A stretch of DNA of 64,000 nt from NCBI RefSeq assembly GCF_028553725.1, contig NZ_CP067124.1, forward strand, positions 1,498,001 to 1,562,000, read 5' to 3'. Below, piece by piece: positions 10,376-17,992 of the stretch. This stretch comes from Paracoccus alcaliphilus (GTDB lineage: Bacteria > Pseudomonadota > Alphaproteobacteria > Rhodobacterales > Rhodobacteraceae). Each line of letters begins with the position of its first letter. Position 1 is the stretch's first letter. A program made the position numbers and the translations under genes. The notes under the pieces were generated by a model, which worked only from the letters and a program-made list of their open reading frames with translations, made no database searches and was not told the DNA's origin.

Positions 10376-10837
10376 ATGCCGGAGGCGGGAATGAGCGACG
10401 AAACACAAGCGTCCGCATTGGGGCTATTCAACTACGCCCATGGTTACTGGGTCTCTGCGGCTGTACTCGAAAAATCTCACAGCGAAGTCTCCCACCATGC
10501 CGCCCAGCAGGACAGCCATCGTGAACTGCGCCACCACATCTGCATCGGTGCGCTGAAGCCGCGAAAGCAAGATGCGCTCATAGGCAGAGAACCCGGACCG
10601 TTTGAACTGCGGCGCGCAGCTGGCCATCGCCCGCGAACTGACTGGCCGGGCGGCGCCGGATCTGATCCTCGGCAATGTGCGCAGCTGCGTGCCGAATGCG
10701 ACAGTGCTGCAGAACCTCGCTGCGGCGAAGCTGAAGGATACGCAGGACATCATGTCGGGCGCGTTTCACATTGCCATCGCATGACGAGGCGCGGGTCGCC
10801 CCTCCTGCGATTTACTCGATCGGGCGCGAGGAAATGA
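10376..10837 (+). pseudogene. Probable gene remnant; N-terminus resembles HEPN-type proteins
   Basis: A GGAGG ribosome binding site 6 nt before the ATG at 10376 opens a frame starting MPEAGMSDETQ and then ALGLFNYAHGYWVSAAVLEK. That segment resembles the start of HEPN-like proteins (LFxYAxxYxxSAxxLE). After about residue 40 the similarity ends and the composition becomes Arg/His-rich, as in out-of-frame translation, up to a stop at 10837. A competing minus-strand frame (10424-10753) and a plus-strand frame (10602-10784, ending FHIAIA) cover the same stretch, and neither was recognised. I read this as a broken or mosaic gene; it could also be a short orphan gene. Confidence 0.3.
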
Positions 10838-10877
10838 CCGTCTGGTGGGGCGGGAGGCGGCGGGTTGATTGCGGGTC

Positions 10878-11504
10878 TCAGCCCAATGTGGCGCGGGCGC
10901 GGGCGATCAGGTCCTGCATTTCGGACAGACTGATTTCACCGAACAGGGCCTCGTCGCCTGCGATGAAGGTCGGGGTGCCCATCAGGCCCATATGCTCGGC
11001 CAGCTCCATCGAGGTGGCGATATGTCGGATGACAGGTTGCGCCTCCATATCCTCGCGCAGCTTCGCCTCGTCCAGCCCGACCCGGCGGGCGACACGCATG
11101 ACCGATGCTTCGGCGGCGCGGTCCTTCATCCCCATCAGCGCGGCATGGAATTGCCAGTATTTGCCCTGTTGCAGCGATGCCAGAGAGGCGCGGGCAGCGA
11201 AATCCGACCCTTCGCCGAACACCGGCACCTCGCGATAGACCACCCGCAGCTGCGGATCGGCCGAGATCAGCCGCTGGATCACCGGCATCATCTTGCGGCA
11301 GAAGGGACAGTTGTAGTCGAAGAATTCGGTCAGGGTGATGTCGCCATCGGGGTTGCCCAGAACCGGCGCGGTCGGATCGCGTTCCAGCGCCTGCCGCAAT
11401 TCCTCGGGCATCGGGTTCGGGCGGTCGGCACCTTGCGACAGGACCGGCAGCGCGGTCAGGCTCAGCGCGGCTCCGCTGGCAAGAAAAAGGCGACGGGTCG
11501 GCAT
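10878..11504 (-). CDS. DsbA family thiol:disulfide oxidoreductase
   Basis: Predicted periplasmic thioredoxin-fold protein (208 aa) that would make or rearrange disulfides in exported proteins. The active site is CPFC at residues 66-69 in FFDYNCPFCRKMM, and the cis-Pro loop is MGTPTFI near residue 180. The N-terminus, MPTRRLFLASGAALSLTALP, looks like a twin-arginine signal peptide (TRRLFL), suggesting export in folded form. The start was chosen because GAAAGGA precedes it at 7 nt and the signal begins there; the longer open frame upstream is not family-like. It stands alone, divergent from the polyamine transporter genes. Confidence 0.88.
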   Translation of the reverse strand: MPTRRLFLASGAALSLTALPVLSQGADRPNPMPEELRQALERDPTAPVLGNPDGDITLTEFFDYNCPFCRKMMPVIQRLISADPQLRVVYREVPVFGEGSDFAARASLASLQQGKYWQFHAALMGMKDRAAEASVMRVARRVGLDEAKLREDMEAQPVIRHIATSMELAEHMGLMGTPTFIAGDEALFGEISLSEMQDLIARARATLG

Positions 11505-12003
11505 GGCGGGTCCTTTCGGCAAGACACCTGTCCCGACCGGGTTAACCCATTCGCCGCGCTTGCGTAAGCCGACCGCCATGGTGGATCGGGTCACGATGGC
11601 GTCAGGGGCGGATGGCACGCAGAAGTCCGTTCCCCGACGTTCAGCGCCCCTCGCTTGATCCGCCGGCACTGTGCAGGCGTCACCATTGACCGACGACAGA
11701 TGTGCGCTGACGCAGCCATATCAAGATCATGAAACGGCCTTCGCGGAAAATCACCTATGCGCCAGAGCCATTTCTCGGCTGCATCCTTTCTGGACGGGGT
11801 CAGCCCATGGCAGTAACCCGCAGCGGTTGCGGTCTATTCGGATGTGTATGCACAATGGCGCTACGATCATCAGCGATGGCGCGAAATCCGGCCTTGCCGC
11901 ATCCTGTGCAACATTGGTCGCAAACCTTGTTGCAATCCCGTCGGCCCGCTGCTTAAGCTGATAGTCGCGCCGAACAACAAGCCGATAACAGGGAGAGCGC
12001 TGC
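11505..12003. other. Intergenic region upstream of the ABC importer operon
   Basis: 499 bp without a supported gene. A GGGTTAACCC palindrome lies at 11539-11548, about 35 bp before the DsbA-like gene. Near the importer end there is an inverted repeat, TGCAAC-N16-GTTGCA (11907-11934), and a possible promoter, TTGCAA (11930) - 18 nt - TAAGCT (11954), about 45 bp before the potA-type start codon. Confidence 0.4.
11907..11934. promoter_or_regulatory. Inverted repeat overlapping the probable importer promoter
   Basis: TGCAAC-N16-GTTGCA. Its right half overlaps a candidate -35 element (TTGCAA, 11930-11935), the arrangement expected of a repressor site. The regulator is unknown and no regulator gene is adjacent. 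Confidence 0.3.
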
Positions 12004-13107
12004 TTGCTTGACAATACTCGCGGTGAAGCCTTCGTCGTTTTTGACCATGTGCAGAAAAGTTATGACGGTCAGACCCTTGTGGTCAAAGACCTGAACCTGT
12101 CGATCGGCAAGGGCGAATTTCTGACCATGCTCGGGCCGTCCGGTTCGGGCAAGACCACCTGCCTGATGATGCTGGCGGGATTCGAGACCGCCACCCATGG
12201 CGAGATCCTGCTGGATGGCCGCCCGATCAATCAGGTGCCGCCGCACAAGCGCGGCATCGGCATGGTATTCCAGAATTACGCGCTGTTTCCGCATATGACG
12301 GTGGGAGAGAACCTGTCCTTTCCGCTGGAAGTGCGCGGTCTGGGCAAGGCCGAGCGTGAAAGCCGCGTCAAGAGTGCGCTGGACATGGTGCAGATGGGCA
12401 GTTTCATCAGCCGCCGCCCGGCGCAGTTGTCGGGGGGGCAGCAGCAGCGGATCGCGTTGGCGCGGGCGCTGGTCTTTGACCCCAAACTGGTGCTGATGGA
12501 CGAACCCCTTGGCGCGCTGGACAAGCAGTTGCGCGAACATATGCAGTTTGAAATCAAGGCACTGCATGAACGTCTTGGAATTACCGTGGTCTATGTGACC
12601 CATGATCAGGGCGAGGCTCTGACCATGTCGGACCGGGTTGCGGTGTTCAACGATGGCCGCATCCAGCAGCTTGCTCCGCCCGCCGATCTGTATGAACGCC
12701 CCGAAAACAGCTTCGTGGCGCAGTTCATCGGCGAGAACAACAAGCTGCCCGGCACCGTCGAAGAGCTGTCGGGCGACAAGGCGCTGGTGCGGCTGGCCAA
12801 TGGCGAGCTGATCGACGCGACCCCGGTCAATGTGACGCAGAAAGGACAGCAGACGCTGGTTTCGGTGCGTCCCGAGCGGGTCGAGTTCAAGCCCGAGATG
12901 ATGCCTCCGGGCGCGCATATGATCGAGGCGACGGTGATCGACACGATCTATATGGGCGACATCCTTCGGGCCCGGCTGAGCGTGGCGGGCAACGACGATT
13001 TCGTGATGAAGATGCGCAACACGCTGGGTCAGACGCGGCTGGAGCCGGGGCAGAAGATCAGCGTCGGCTGGCACCCCGCGGATGCCCGCGCGCTGGACCC
13101 GGTGTAA
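12004..13107 (+). CDS. potA: Polyamine-type ABC transporter ATP-binding protein
   Basis: The 367-aa ATPase of a spermidine/putrescine-type importer. Motifs in order: Walker A GPSGSGKT (44-51), Q-loop Gln90, signature LSGGQ (142-146), Walker B VLMDEP (163-168), switch His200 and a C-terminal TOBE domain (about 280-360), as in PotA. The start is a TTG preceded by AGGGAGAG at 8 nt; no ATG or GTG fits better. It leads an operon with two binding proteins and two permeases. The real substrate could be another compound of the PotABCD/FbpC-like class, such as a polyamine, an opine or a betaine; sequence alone does not settle it. Confidence 0.9.
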   Translation: MLDNTRGEAFVVFDHVQKSYDGQTLVVKDLNLSIGKGEFLTMLGPSGSGKTTCLMMLAGFETATHGEILLDGRPINQVPPHKRGIGMVFQNYALFPHMTVGENLSFPLEVRGLGKAERESRVKSALDMVQMGSFISRRPAQLSGGQQQRIALARALVFDPKLVLMDEPLGALDKQLREHMQFEIKALHERLGITVVYVTHDQGEALTMSDRVAVFNDGRIQQLAPPADLYERPENSFVAQFIGENNKLPGTVEELSGDKALVRLANGELIDATPVNVTQKGQQTLVSVRPERVEFKPEMMPPGAHMIEATVIDTIYMGDILRARLSVAGNDDFVMKMRNTLGQTRLEPGQKISVGWHPADARALDPV

Positions 13108-13118
13108 GACAAGGGGAA

Positions 13119-13242
13119 GGGCGATGATCTCCCGGATCGTTTCCTGTCCTGTGCCGGTTCCCGCGATCTGCCGCCGCCGTTCCGCCATTCCTTCCGACCG
13201 GGCACGAAGCCTGCCCGGCGGATCATCGCCCGCAACCGGGCG
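13119..13242 (+). promoter_or_regulatory. Structured gap with mutually exclusive hairpins before the first binding-protein gene
   Basis: GGGCGATGATC (13119-13129) is perfectly complementary to GATCATCGCCC (13221-13231). Between them lies CCGGGCA-N7-TGCCCGG (13198-13218). The right arm also overlaps a second hairpin, CGCCCG-CAAC-CGGGCG (13227-13242), so the long-range stem and this hairpin cannot form together. The layout resembles an attenuator or leader RNA. Confidence 0.4.
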
Positions 13243-13297
13243 GATCAATAAAGACGGCGAAATTGCCGCGATATCATGCAGTTGGAGAAATCTATGA
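13124..13297 (+). CDS. Possible leader ORF coupled to the first binding-protein gene
   Basis: A 57-codon frame starts at an ATG just after AAGGGGAAGGG and ends in TGA that overlaps the ATG of the binding-protein gene (ATGA). The peptide (MISRIVSCPVPVPAICRRR...) resembles nothing known. It may be chance, but the strong ribosome binding site and the stop-start overlap fit a translated leader that couples expression. Confidence 0.25.
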   Translation: MISRIVSCPVPVPAICRRRSAIPSDRARSLPGGSSPATGRINKDGEIAAISCSWRNL

Positions 13298-14367
13298 AGA
13301 AAACACTTGCCCTCTCGACCGCGCTTGGCCTGATGGCTTCGCCGGGGCTGGCCGATGTGAATCTGCTGTCCTGGGGTGGCGCCTATGGCAACAGCCACCT
13401 TGAGGCCTATGTCAAACCCTTCCAGGCCGAGACCGGCAAACGGGTCAGCATGGCCGATGCCGACAACCCGGCCACCCCGATCAAGGCGATGGTCGAGGCC
13501 GGGAATGTCAGCGCCGATGTGGCCTCGGTCGAATATGCCGATGCCGTGCGGCTGTGCGACGAGGGGCTGCTGGAGGAAATCGACCCCTCGATTCTGGCCG
13601 CCGCGCCGGATGGCACCCCTGCCGAGGATGATTTCATCGAGGGCGCGATCACCGATTGTTTTGTCGCCACGGATGTCTATTCCATGGTGCAGGTCTATGA
13701 CGACAGCAAGTTCCCCGACGATGCCAAACCGACCTCGCCTGCCGATTTCTTCGACAGTGAGGGCTTTCCGGGCAAACGGACCATGCGCAAGGGCGCCAAG
13801 TTCAATCTGGAATTCGCGCTGATGGCCGATGGCGTGCCGGCGGAAGAGGTCTATGACACGCTGGCCACCCCCGAAGGCGTCGATCGCGCCTTTGCCAAGC
13901 TGGACACGATCAAGTCCGACGTGATCTGGTGGGAGGCCGGCGCGCAGCCGCCGCAATTGCTGGCCGATGGCGAGGTGTCCATGGCCTATGCCTTCAACGG
14001 ACGGATTTTCGACGCGGCCCATGGCGAGAACAAGCCCTTCATCATCGTCTGGGACGGCCAGATCTATGAGATGGAAGGCTGGGTGATCCCGAAAGGCGCG
14101 CCGAATATCGACGACACGCTGGAGTTCATCACCTGGACCACCTCGGCTGAACCGCAGGCGCGTGCTGCCGAACTCATCAGCTATGGCCCGCCGCGCCGTT
14201 CGGCGGCGGCGCTGGTCGGCAATATCGACGGCACCGATTCCCCGATGGGGCCGAACCTGCCGACCTATGAGGAAAACATGACCAATGCGCTGGCCTCGAA
14301 CCTGGATTTCTGGGTCGATCACGATGCTGAACTGAACGAGCGTTTCAACAGCTGGCTGGCCAACTGA
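13294..14367 (+). CDS. ABC transporter periplasmic substrate-binding protein (PotD-like), first copy
   Basis: A 357-aa secreted solute-binding protein for the importer encoded around it. The signal peptide MKKTLALSTALGLMASPGLA is followed by mature DVNLLSWGG, the typical start of PotD-like family proteins. The start was chosen for the GGAG ribosome binding site 6 nt upstream; an ATG six codons earlier lacks one. It is a paralogue of the next gene: both share SWGG, RLCDEG, ADFFD, FPGKR, WWEAGAQP, AFNGRIFDA/VYNGRIFDA and a near-identical C-terminus (DHDAELNERFNSWLA). The two may bind different ligands for one channel. Confidence 0.88.
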   Translation: MKKTLALSTALGLMASPGLADVNLLSWGGAYGNSHLEAYVKPFQAETGKRVSMADADNPATPIKAMVEAGNVSADVASVEYADAVRLCDEGLLEEIDPSILAAAPDGTPAEDDFIEGAITDCFVATDVYSMVQVYDDSKFPDDAKPTSPADFFDSEGFPGKRTMRKGAKFNLEFALMADGVPAEEVYDTLATPEGVDRAFAKLDTIKSDVIWWEAGAQPPQLLADGEVSMAYAFNGRIFDAAHGENKPFIIVWDGQIYEMEGWVIPKGAPNIDDTLEFITWTTSAEPQARAAELISYGPPRRSAAALVGNIDGTDSPMGPNLPTYEENMTNALASNLDFWVDHDAELNERFNSWLAN

Positions 14368-14374
14368 TACCTGC

Positions 14375-14438
14375 GGCGGGCGGCCACGGTCGCCCGCCAC
14401 GCCCCGTCAGGGGCCACCAATCGCGCCCCGAACGGGGC
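14375..14438 (+). promoter_or_regulatory. Three consecutive hairpins between the two binding-protein genes
   Basis: GGCGGGCG-N8-CGCCCGCC (14375-14398), GCCCC-GTCA-GGGGC (14401-14414) and GCCCC-GAAC-GGGGC (14425-14438). There is no U-run. Such stems between genes often stabilise the 3' end of an upstream mRNA, which would raise binding-protein output over the permeases. Confidence 0.5.
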
Positions 14439-14484
14439 CATCAGGGCGGCCAATGCGCCGCCAGTCCAACGGGAGGAAACCAAG

Positions 14485-15570
14485 GTGTCATACACAAGCA
14501 GAACGCTGGCCCTGACGACGATCCTTGCCGGGGTCGGCTTTGCCGCCGCCGCGCAAGAGGTCAATGTCGTCTCATGGGGCGGCTCGTACGAGGTCAGCCA
14601 GGTCGAGGCCTATAACCGGCCCTTTACCGAAGCGACCGGTATCAAGGTCAACATGATCGCCGCCGACGATCCGGCCTCGCCGCTGAAGACGCAGATCGAG
14701 GCACGCAACGTGACCGGCGATGTCTTCGATCTGGCCATGTCTGACGCGATCCGGCTGTGCGATGAAGGCGCGCTGGTCGAGTTCGATCTGGCCGATATGC
14801 CCGATGGCGCCGACGGCACCCCCGCGACCGAAGATTTCGTCGAGGGGTCGGTGTCCGACTGCGCGATCGGCAATATCGTCTGGGGCACGGTCATCAGCTT
14901 TGACACGACGAAATTTGCCGATGCCGCGCCGCAGACTGCCGCCGATTTCTTCGATACTGAGAACTTCCCCGGCAAACGCGGCCTGCCGAAATCGGCCAAG
15001 CGCACGCTCTATCTGGCGCTGATCGCCGATGGCGCCGACGCGGCCGATGTCTATGACCTGCTGGCCACCGAAGAGGGTGTGGACCGCGCCTTTGCCAAGC
15101 TGGACCAGATCAAGAACGATGTCGTCTGGTGGGAGGCCGGCGCCCAGCCGGTGCAACTGCTGGCCGACGGAGAGGTGGTGATGACCACCGTCTATAACGG
15201 CCGCATCTTCGATGCCATGGTGGGCGAGGGCAAGCCGTTCGAGGTGATCTGGGACGGGCAATATCTGGAAATCAACTCTTTCGTCATCCCCAATGATGCG
15301 CCCAACATGGATGCGGCATTGGAATATGTGAAATTCGCGACGGGAACCGAGCCGCTGGCCGGGCAGGCGCGCTATATCAGCTATGGTCCGGTGCGGGTGT
15401 CGTCGGCGCCGCTGGTCGGGCTGTATCAGGATGACGAGACCGAGATGGCGCCGCATATGCCCTCGGCGCCCGAGAACATGAAGACGGCGGTGATGGATAA
15501 TCCCGAATTCTGGGCCGATCACGACGCGGAACTGAGCGAACGCTTCAACAGCTGGCTGGCCGGTTCCTGA
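14485..15570 (+). CDS. ABC transporter periplasmic substrate-binding protein (PotD-like), second copy
   Basis: A 361-aa paralogue of the preceding gene. It starts at a GTG with GGGAGGAAAC upstream. The signal peptide is about residues 1-23 (TLALTTILAGVGFAAAAQ), and the mature chain begins EVNVVSWGGSYEVSQVEAY. Alignment by eye shows conserved residues throughout the chain, so this is a tandem duplication that has diverged. The difference within the pocket (VQLLADGEVVMTTVYNG here, PQLLADGEVSMAYAFNG in the first copy) suggests altered ligand choice. Two binding proteins for one pair of permeases are uncommon but known in this class. Confidence 0.88.
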   Translation: MSYTSRTLALTTILAGVGFAAAAQEVNVVSWGGSYEVSQVEAYNRPFTEATGIKVNMIAADDPASPLKTQIEARNVTGDVFDLAMSDAIRLCDEGALVEFDLADMPDGADGTPATEDFVEGSVSDCAIGNIVWGTVISFDTTKFADAAPQTAADFFDTENFPGKRGLPKSAKRTLYLALIADGADAADVYDLLATEEGVDRAFAKLDQIKNDVVWWEAGAQPVQLLADGEVVMTTVYNGRIFDAMVGEGKPFEVIWDGQYLEINSFVIPNDAPNMDAALEYVKFATGTEPLAGQARYISYGPVRVSSAPLVGLYQDDETEMAPHMPSAPENMKTAVMDNPEFWADHDAELSERFNSWLAGS

Positions 15571-15633
15571 TCCCAAGACTGACTGCCGCCCCGTCCAACC
15601 GGGGCGGCGGATATGAATAAGCCGAGGACCTCC

Positions 15634-16929
15634 ATGTCGAACGCATATGATCCGCATGCCGCCATTGCCACCACCGCATCCGGTGTGGCCGCGCCCCTGA
15701 CGACAGCTGATGGCAAGCCCTTGGCGCGGGCGCTGGCGCGCAGTCAGGGGCGGGCGCGGCGGCGGGCGTTTCTGCTGGTGCTGCCGCTGCTGGCTTTCAT
15801 CGTCATCACCTTCGTGGTGCCGATCGGGCAGATGTTGCAGCGGTCGTTCTATAATGACGGGTTCTCGCGCAATATGCCGCAGATCTCGGAATGGTTCGCG
15901 GAAAATCCCCGTGGAACCGATCCCGATGACGCCGCATGGGCCGCGCTGGCCGCCGATCTGATGGCGGCGGCCGAGGGGCGCACCATCGGCGTCGTCGGCA
16001 CCCGGATCAATTACGACGTGCCGGGGACGCGGTCGCTGTTCACCTCGACCGGGCGTCAGGTGCGCAGCGGGATCGAGCCGCCCTATCGTGAGGCGCTGGT
16101 CGAGATCAACGAGGCCTGGACCAGCCCCCGGCTGTGGAACGCCATGCGAGAGGCTGCGCGTCCCTTCACCACGAACTTCTACCTTGCCTCGATGGACCGC
16201 ACGCGGGCCGAGGATGGCAGCATCCAGAAGGTGGCGCCGCAGCAGCAGGTCTATGGCATGCTGTTCATGCGCACCTTCTGGCTGTCGGCGCTGATTACCG
16301 CGCTGACCTTTGTGCTGGGCTTTCCGATCGCGCATCTGCTGGCAACGCTGCCGATGCGCAAGTCGAACCTGCTGATGATCCTTGTGCTGCTGCCCTTCTG
16401 GACATCGCTTCTGGTGCGAACGACCAGCTGGATGGTGCTGCTGCAACAGCAGGGGGTCATCAACGATATCCTTGTGTGGATGGGGGTGATCGGCGGCGGC
16501 CAGAGGTTGCAGATGATCTATAACCAGACCGGCACGATCATCGCCATGACCCATATCCTGCTGCCCTTCATGATCCTGCCGCTGTATTCGGTGATGCGCA
16601 CGATCAACCCGTCCTATGTGCGGGCGGCGCGGTCGTTGGGGGCGACCAGCTGGACCGCGTTCCGGCGGGTCTATTTCCCGCAGACGCTGCCGGGACTGGG
16701 GGCGGGGGCGCTCTTGGTCTTCATCCTTGCCGTGGGTTACTATATCACCCCCGCGCTGGTGGGCGGATCGTCCGGGCAGCTGATTTCCAACATGATCGCC
16801 ATGCATATGACCGATACGCTGAACTGGTCGATGGCGGCGGCGCTGGCGGCGCTGCTGCTGGCGGCGGTGCTGGTACTGTATTGGGTCTATGACCGCATGG
16901 TCGGCATCGACAATCTGAAACTGGGGTGA
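15634..16929 (+). CDS. ABC transporter permease (PotB-like)
   Basis: Inner-membrane permease of 431 aa. The first membrane helix is at about residues 45-65 (AFLLVLPLLAFIVITFVVPIG). A large periplasmic insert (about 70-205) follows, then the five-helix permease core with the EAA-like loop SYVRAARSLGATSWTAFRRVYFPQTLPG near 330-357. The large insert after TM1 is typical of PotB/PotH-like subunits in alphaproteobacteria. GAGG lies 6 nt before the chosen ATG; an ATG seven codons earlier lacks a ribosome binding site. It overlaps the next gene at its stop codon. Confidence 0.88.
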   Translation: MSNAYDPHAAIATTASGVAAPLTTADGKPLARALARSQGRARRRAFLLVLPLLAFIVITFVVPIGQMLQRSFYNDGFSRNMPQISEWFAENPRGTDPDDAAWAALAADLMAAAEGRTIGVVGTRINYDVPGTRSLFTSTGRQVRSGIEPPYREALVEINEAWTSPRLWNAMREAARPFTTNFYLASMDRTRAEDGSIQKVAPQQQVYGMLFMRTFWLSALITALTFVLGFPIAHLLATLPMRKSNLLMILVLLPFWTSLLVRTTSWMVLLQQQGVINDILVWMGVIGGGQRLQMIYNQTGTIIAMTHILLPFMILPLYSVMRTINPSYVRAARSLGATSWTAFRRVYFPQTLPGLGAGALLVFILAVGYYITPALVGGSSGQLISNMIAMHMTDTLNWSMAAALAALLLAAVLVLYWVYDRMVGIDNLKLG

Positions 16930-16934
16930 TCAAG

Positions 16935-17885
16935 ATGGCGCTTCCAACCTATGCCAGCCCGCTGGAGAAGATCTGGCACTATGCCTATCTGGTGATCTGC
17001 GGGCTGATCTTCTTCTTCCTGATCGCGCCGATCGTGGTGATCATTCCGCTCAGCTTCAATGCCGAGCCCTATTTCACCTTCACCGAGCGGATGCGCAGTT
17101 TCGACCCCGACGGTTACAGCCTGCGCTGGTATCGCAGCCTGCTGACCTTCGGCATGCAGAACCCGGGGGCCGAGGGATCGGGCTGGTGGTGGGATGCGTG
17201 GAACAATGCCCGCTGGGTGCAGGCGGCGAAGAACTCGGTCATCATCGGGGTGTTCGCGACGATTCTGGCGACGGTTCTGGGCACGCTGGCGGCGCTTGGC
17301 CTGTCACGGCCCGAAATGCCGTTCCGCCGCGCGATCATGGCGGTGCTGATCTCGCCCATGATCGTGCCGCTGATCATCACCGCGACGGGGATGTTCTTCT
17401 TCTATTCGAACCCCTGCGAGTTGCTGGGGATGGTCGGTCTGCCCAGCAATTGCGGGCGTCTGGCGGGGACCTATCTGGGGGTGATCCTGGCCCATGCGAC
17501 GCTGGGGATTCCCTTCGTCATCATCACCGTCACCGCGACGCTGGTCGGTTTCGACCAGTCGCTCAACCGTGCGGCGGCGTCGCTGGGGGCGGGGCCGCGA
17601 CGGACGTTTTTCCGGGTGACCATGCCGCTGATCCTGCCCGGCGTGATCTCGGGGGCGCTGTTCGCCTTCGTGACCTCGTTCGACGAAGTGGTTGCGGTGC
17701 TGTTCATTGCCGGTCCCGAGCAACAGACCATCCCGCGGCAGATGTGGAACGGTATCCGCGAGCAGATCAGCCCGGCCATCCTTGCGGTGGCGACGATCCT
17801 GGTGCTGTTCTCGATCGCACTGCTGACCACCGTGGAACTGCTGCGGCGCAGGTCCGAGAGGTTGCGGGGGGTGACGCCGCATTGA
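16935..17885 (+). CDS. ABC transporter permease (PotC-like)
   Basis: Second permease of the importer, 316 aa, with about six membrane helices (first at about 15-40, LVICGLIFFFLIAPIVVIIPL). The EAA loop is LNRAAASLGAGPRRTFFRVTMP, near residues 210-230. The ATG at 16935 has GGGGTG 6 nt upstream; a GTG at 16926 overlapping the previous stop codon is the alternative start. The insert between TM1 and TM2 (about 45-95) is Trp/Ser-rich. This is the last gene of the operon, and it is followed by a GC-rich hairpin and a copy of the recurring intergenic motif. Confidence 0.88.
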   Translation: MALPTYASPLEKIWHYAYLVICGLIFFFLIAPIVVIIPLSFNAEPYFTFTERMRSFDPDGYSLRWYRSLLTFGMQNPGAEGSGWWWDAWNNARWVQAAKNSVIIGVFATILATVLGTLAALGLSRPEMPFRRAIMAVLISPMIVPLIITATGMFFFYSNPCELLGMVGLPSNCGRLAGTYLGVILAHATLGIPFVIITVTATLVGFDQSLNRAAASLGAGPRRTFFRVTMPLILPGVISGALFAFVTSFDEVVAVLFIAGPEQQTIPRQMWNGIREQISPAILAVATILVLFSIALLTTVELLRRRSERLRGVTPH

Positions 17886-17908
17886 GCCTGGGTGAAGGCG
17901 GCGAGGCC

Positions 17909-17925
17909 GGGGGCGCTTCGCCCCC
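17909..17925 (+). terminator. GC-rich hairpin after the importer operon
   Basis: GGGGGCG-CTT-CGCCCCC, 7-bp perfect arms, directly 5' of the recurring GAAGGTATTT motif. It is probably the 3' end of the polyamine-type importer transcript; there is no U-run. Confidence 0.45.
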
Positions 17926-17931
17926 CCCGGA

Positions 17932-17965
17932 CCCCCCAGAAGGTATTTGGCAGGAGTGCGAGGGG
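17932..17965 (+). repeat. Recurring intergenic motif, copy 2 (GGAGTGCGAGGGG tail)
   Basis: CCCCCCAGAAGGTATTTGGC followed by AGGAGTGCGAGGGG. Same core and tail type as the copy at 6570. It lies between the convergent importer operon and the AEC transporter gene. Confidence 0.6.
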
Positions 17966-17992
17966 AGCGTTGGTCTGGGCTTGGTGATGGAG

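Noticed and set aside
10424..10753. A 109-codon minus-strand gene (containing AYERILLSRLQRTDADVV)
   Set aside because: Part of it looks protein-like, but the rest is not, there is no good ribosome binding site, and it competes with a plus-strand frame that has a strong one. It is described under the gene-remnant entry instead of being called.
12007..12040. TTGACA at the start of the potA-type gene as an internal promoter
   Set aside because: No -10 element lies at 16-18 nt, and the hexamer overlaps the start codon region behind a good ribosome binding site.
11953..14400. An 815-codon minus-strand frame, and a 744-codon one at 14572-16806
   Set aside because: Both are antisense to the ABC importer genes and have the same low-complexity shadow composition; no start signals or domains.
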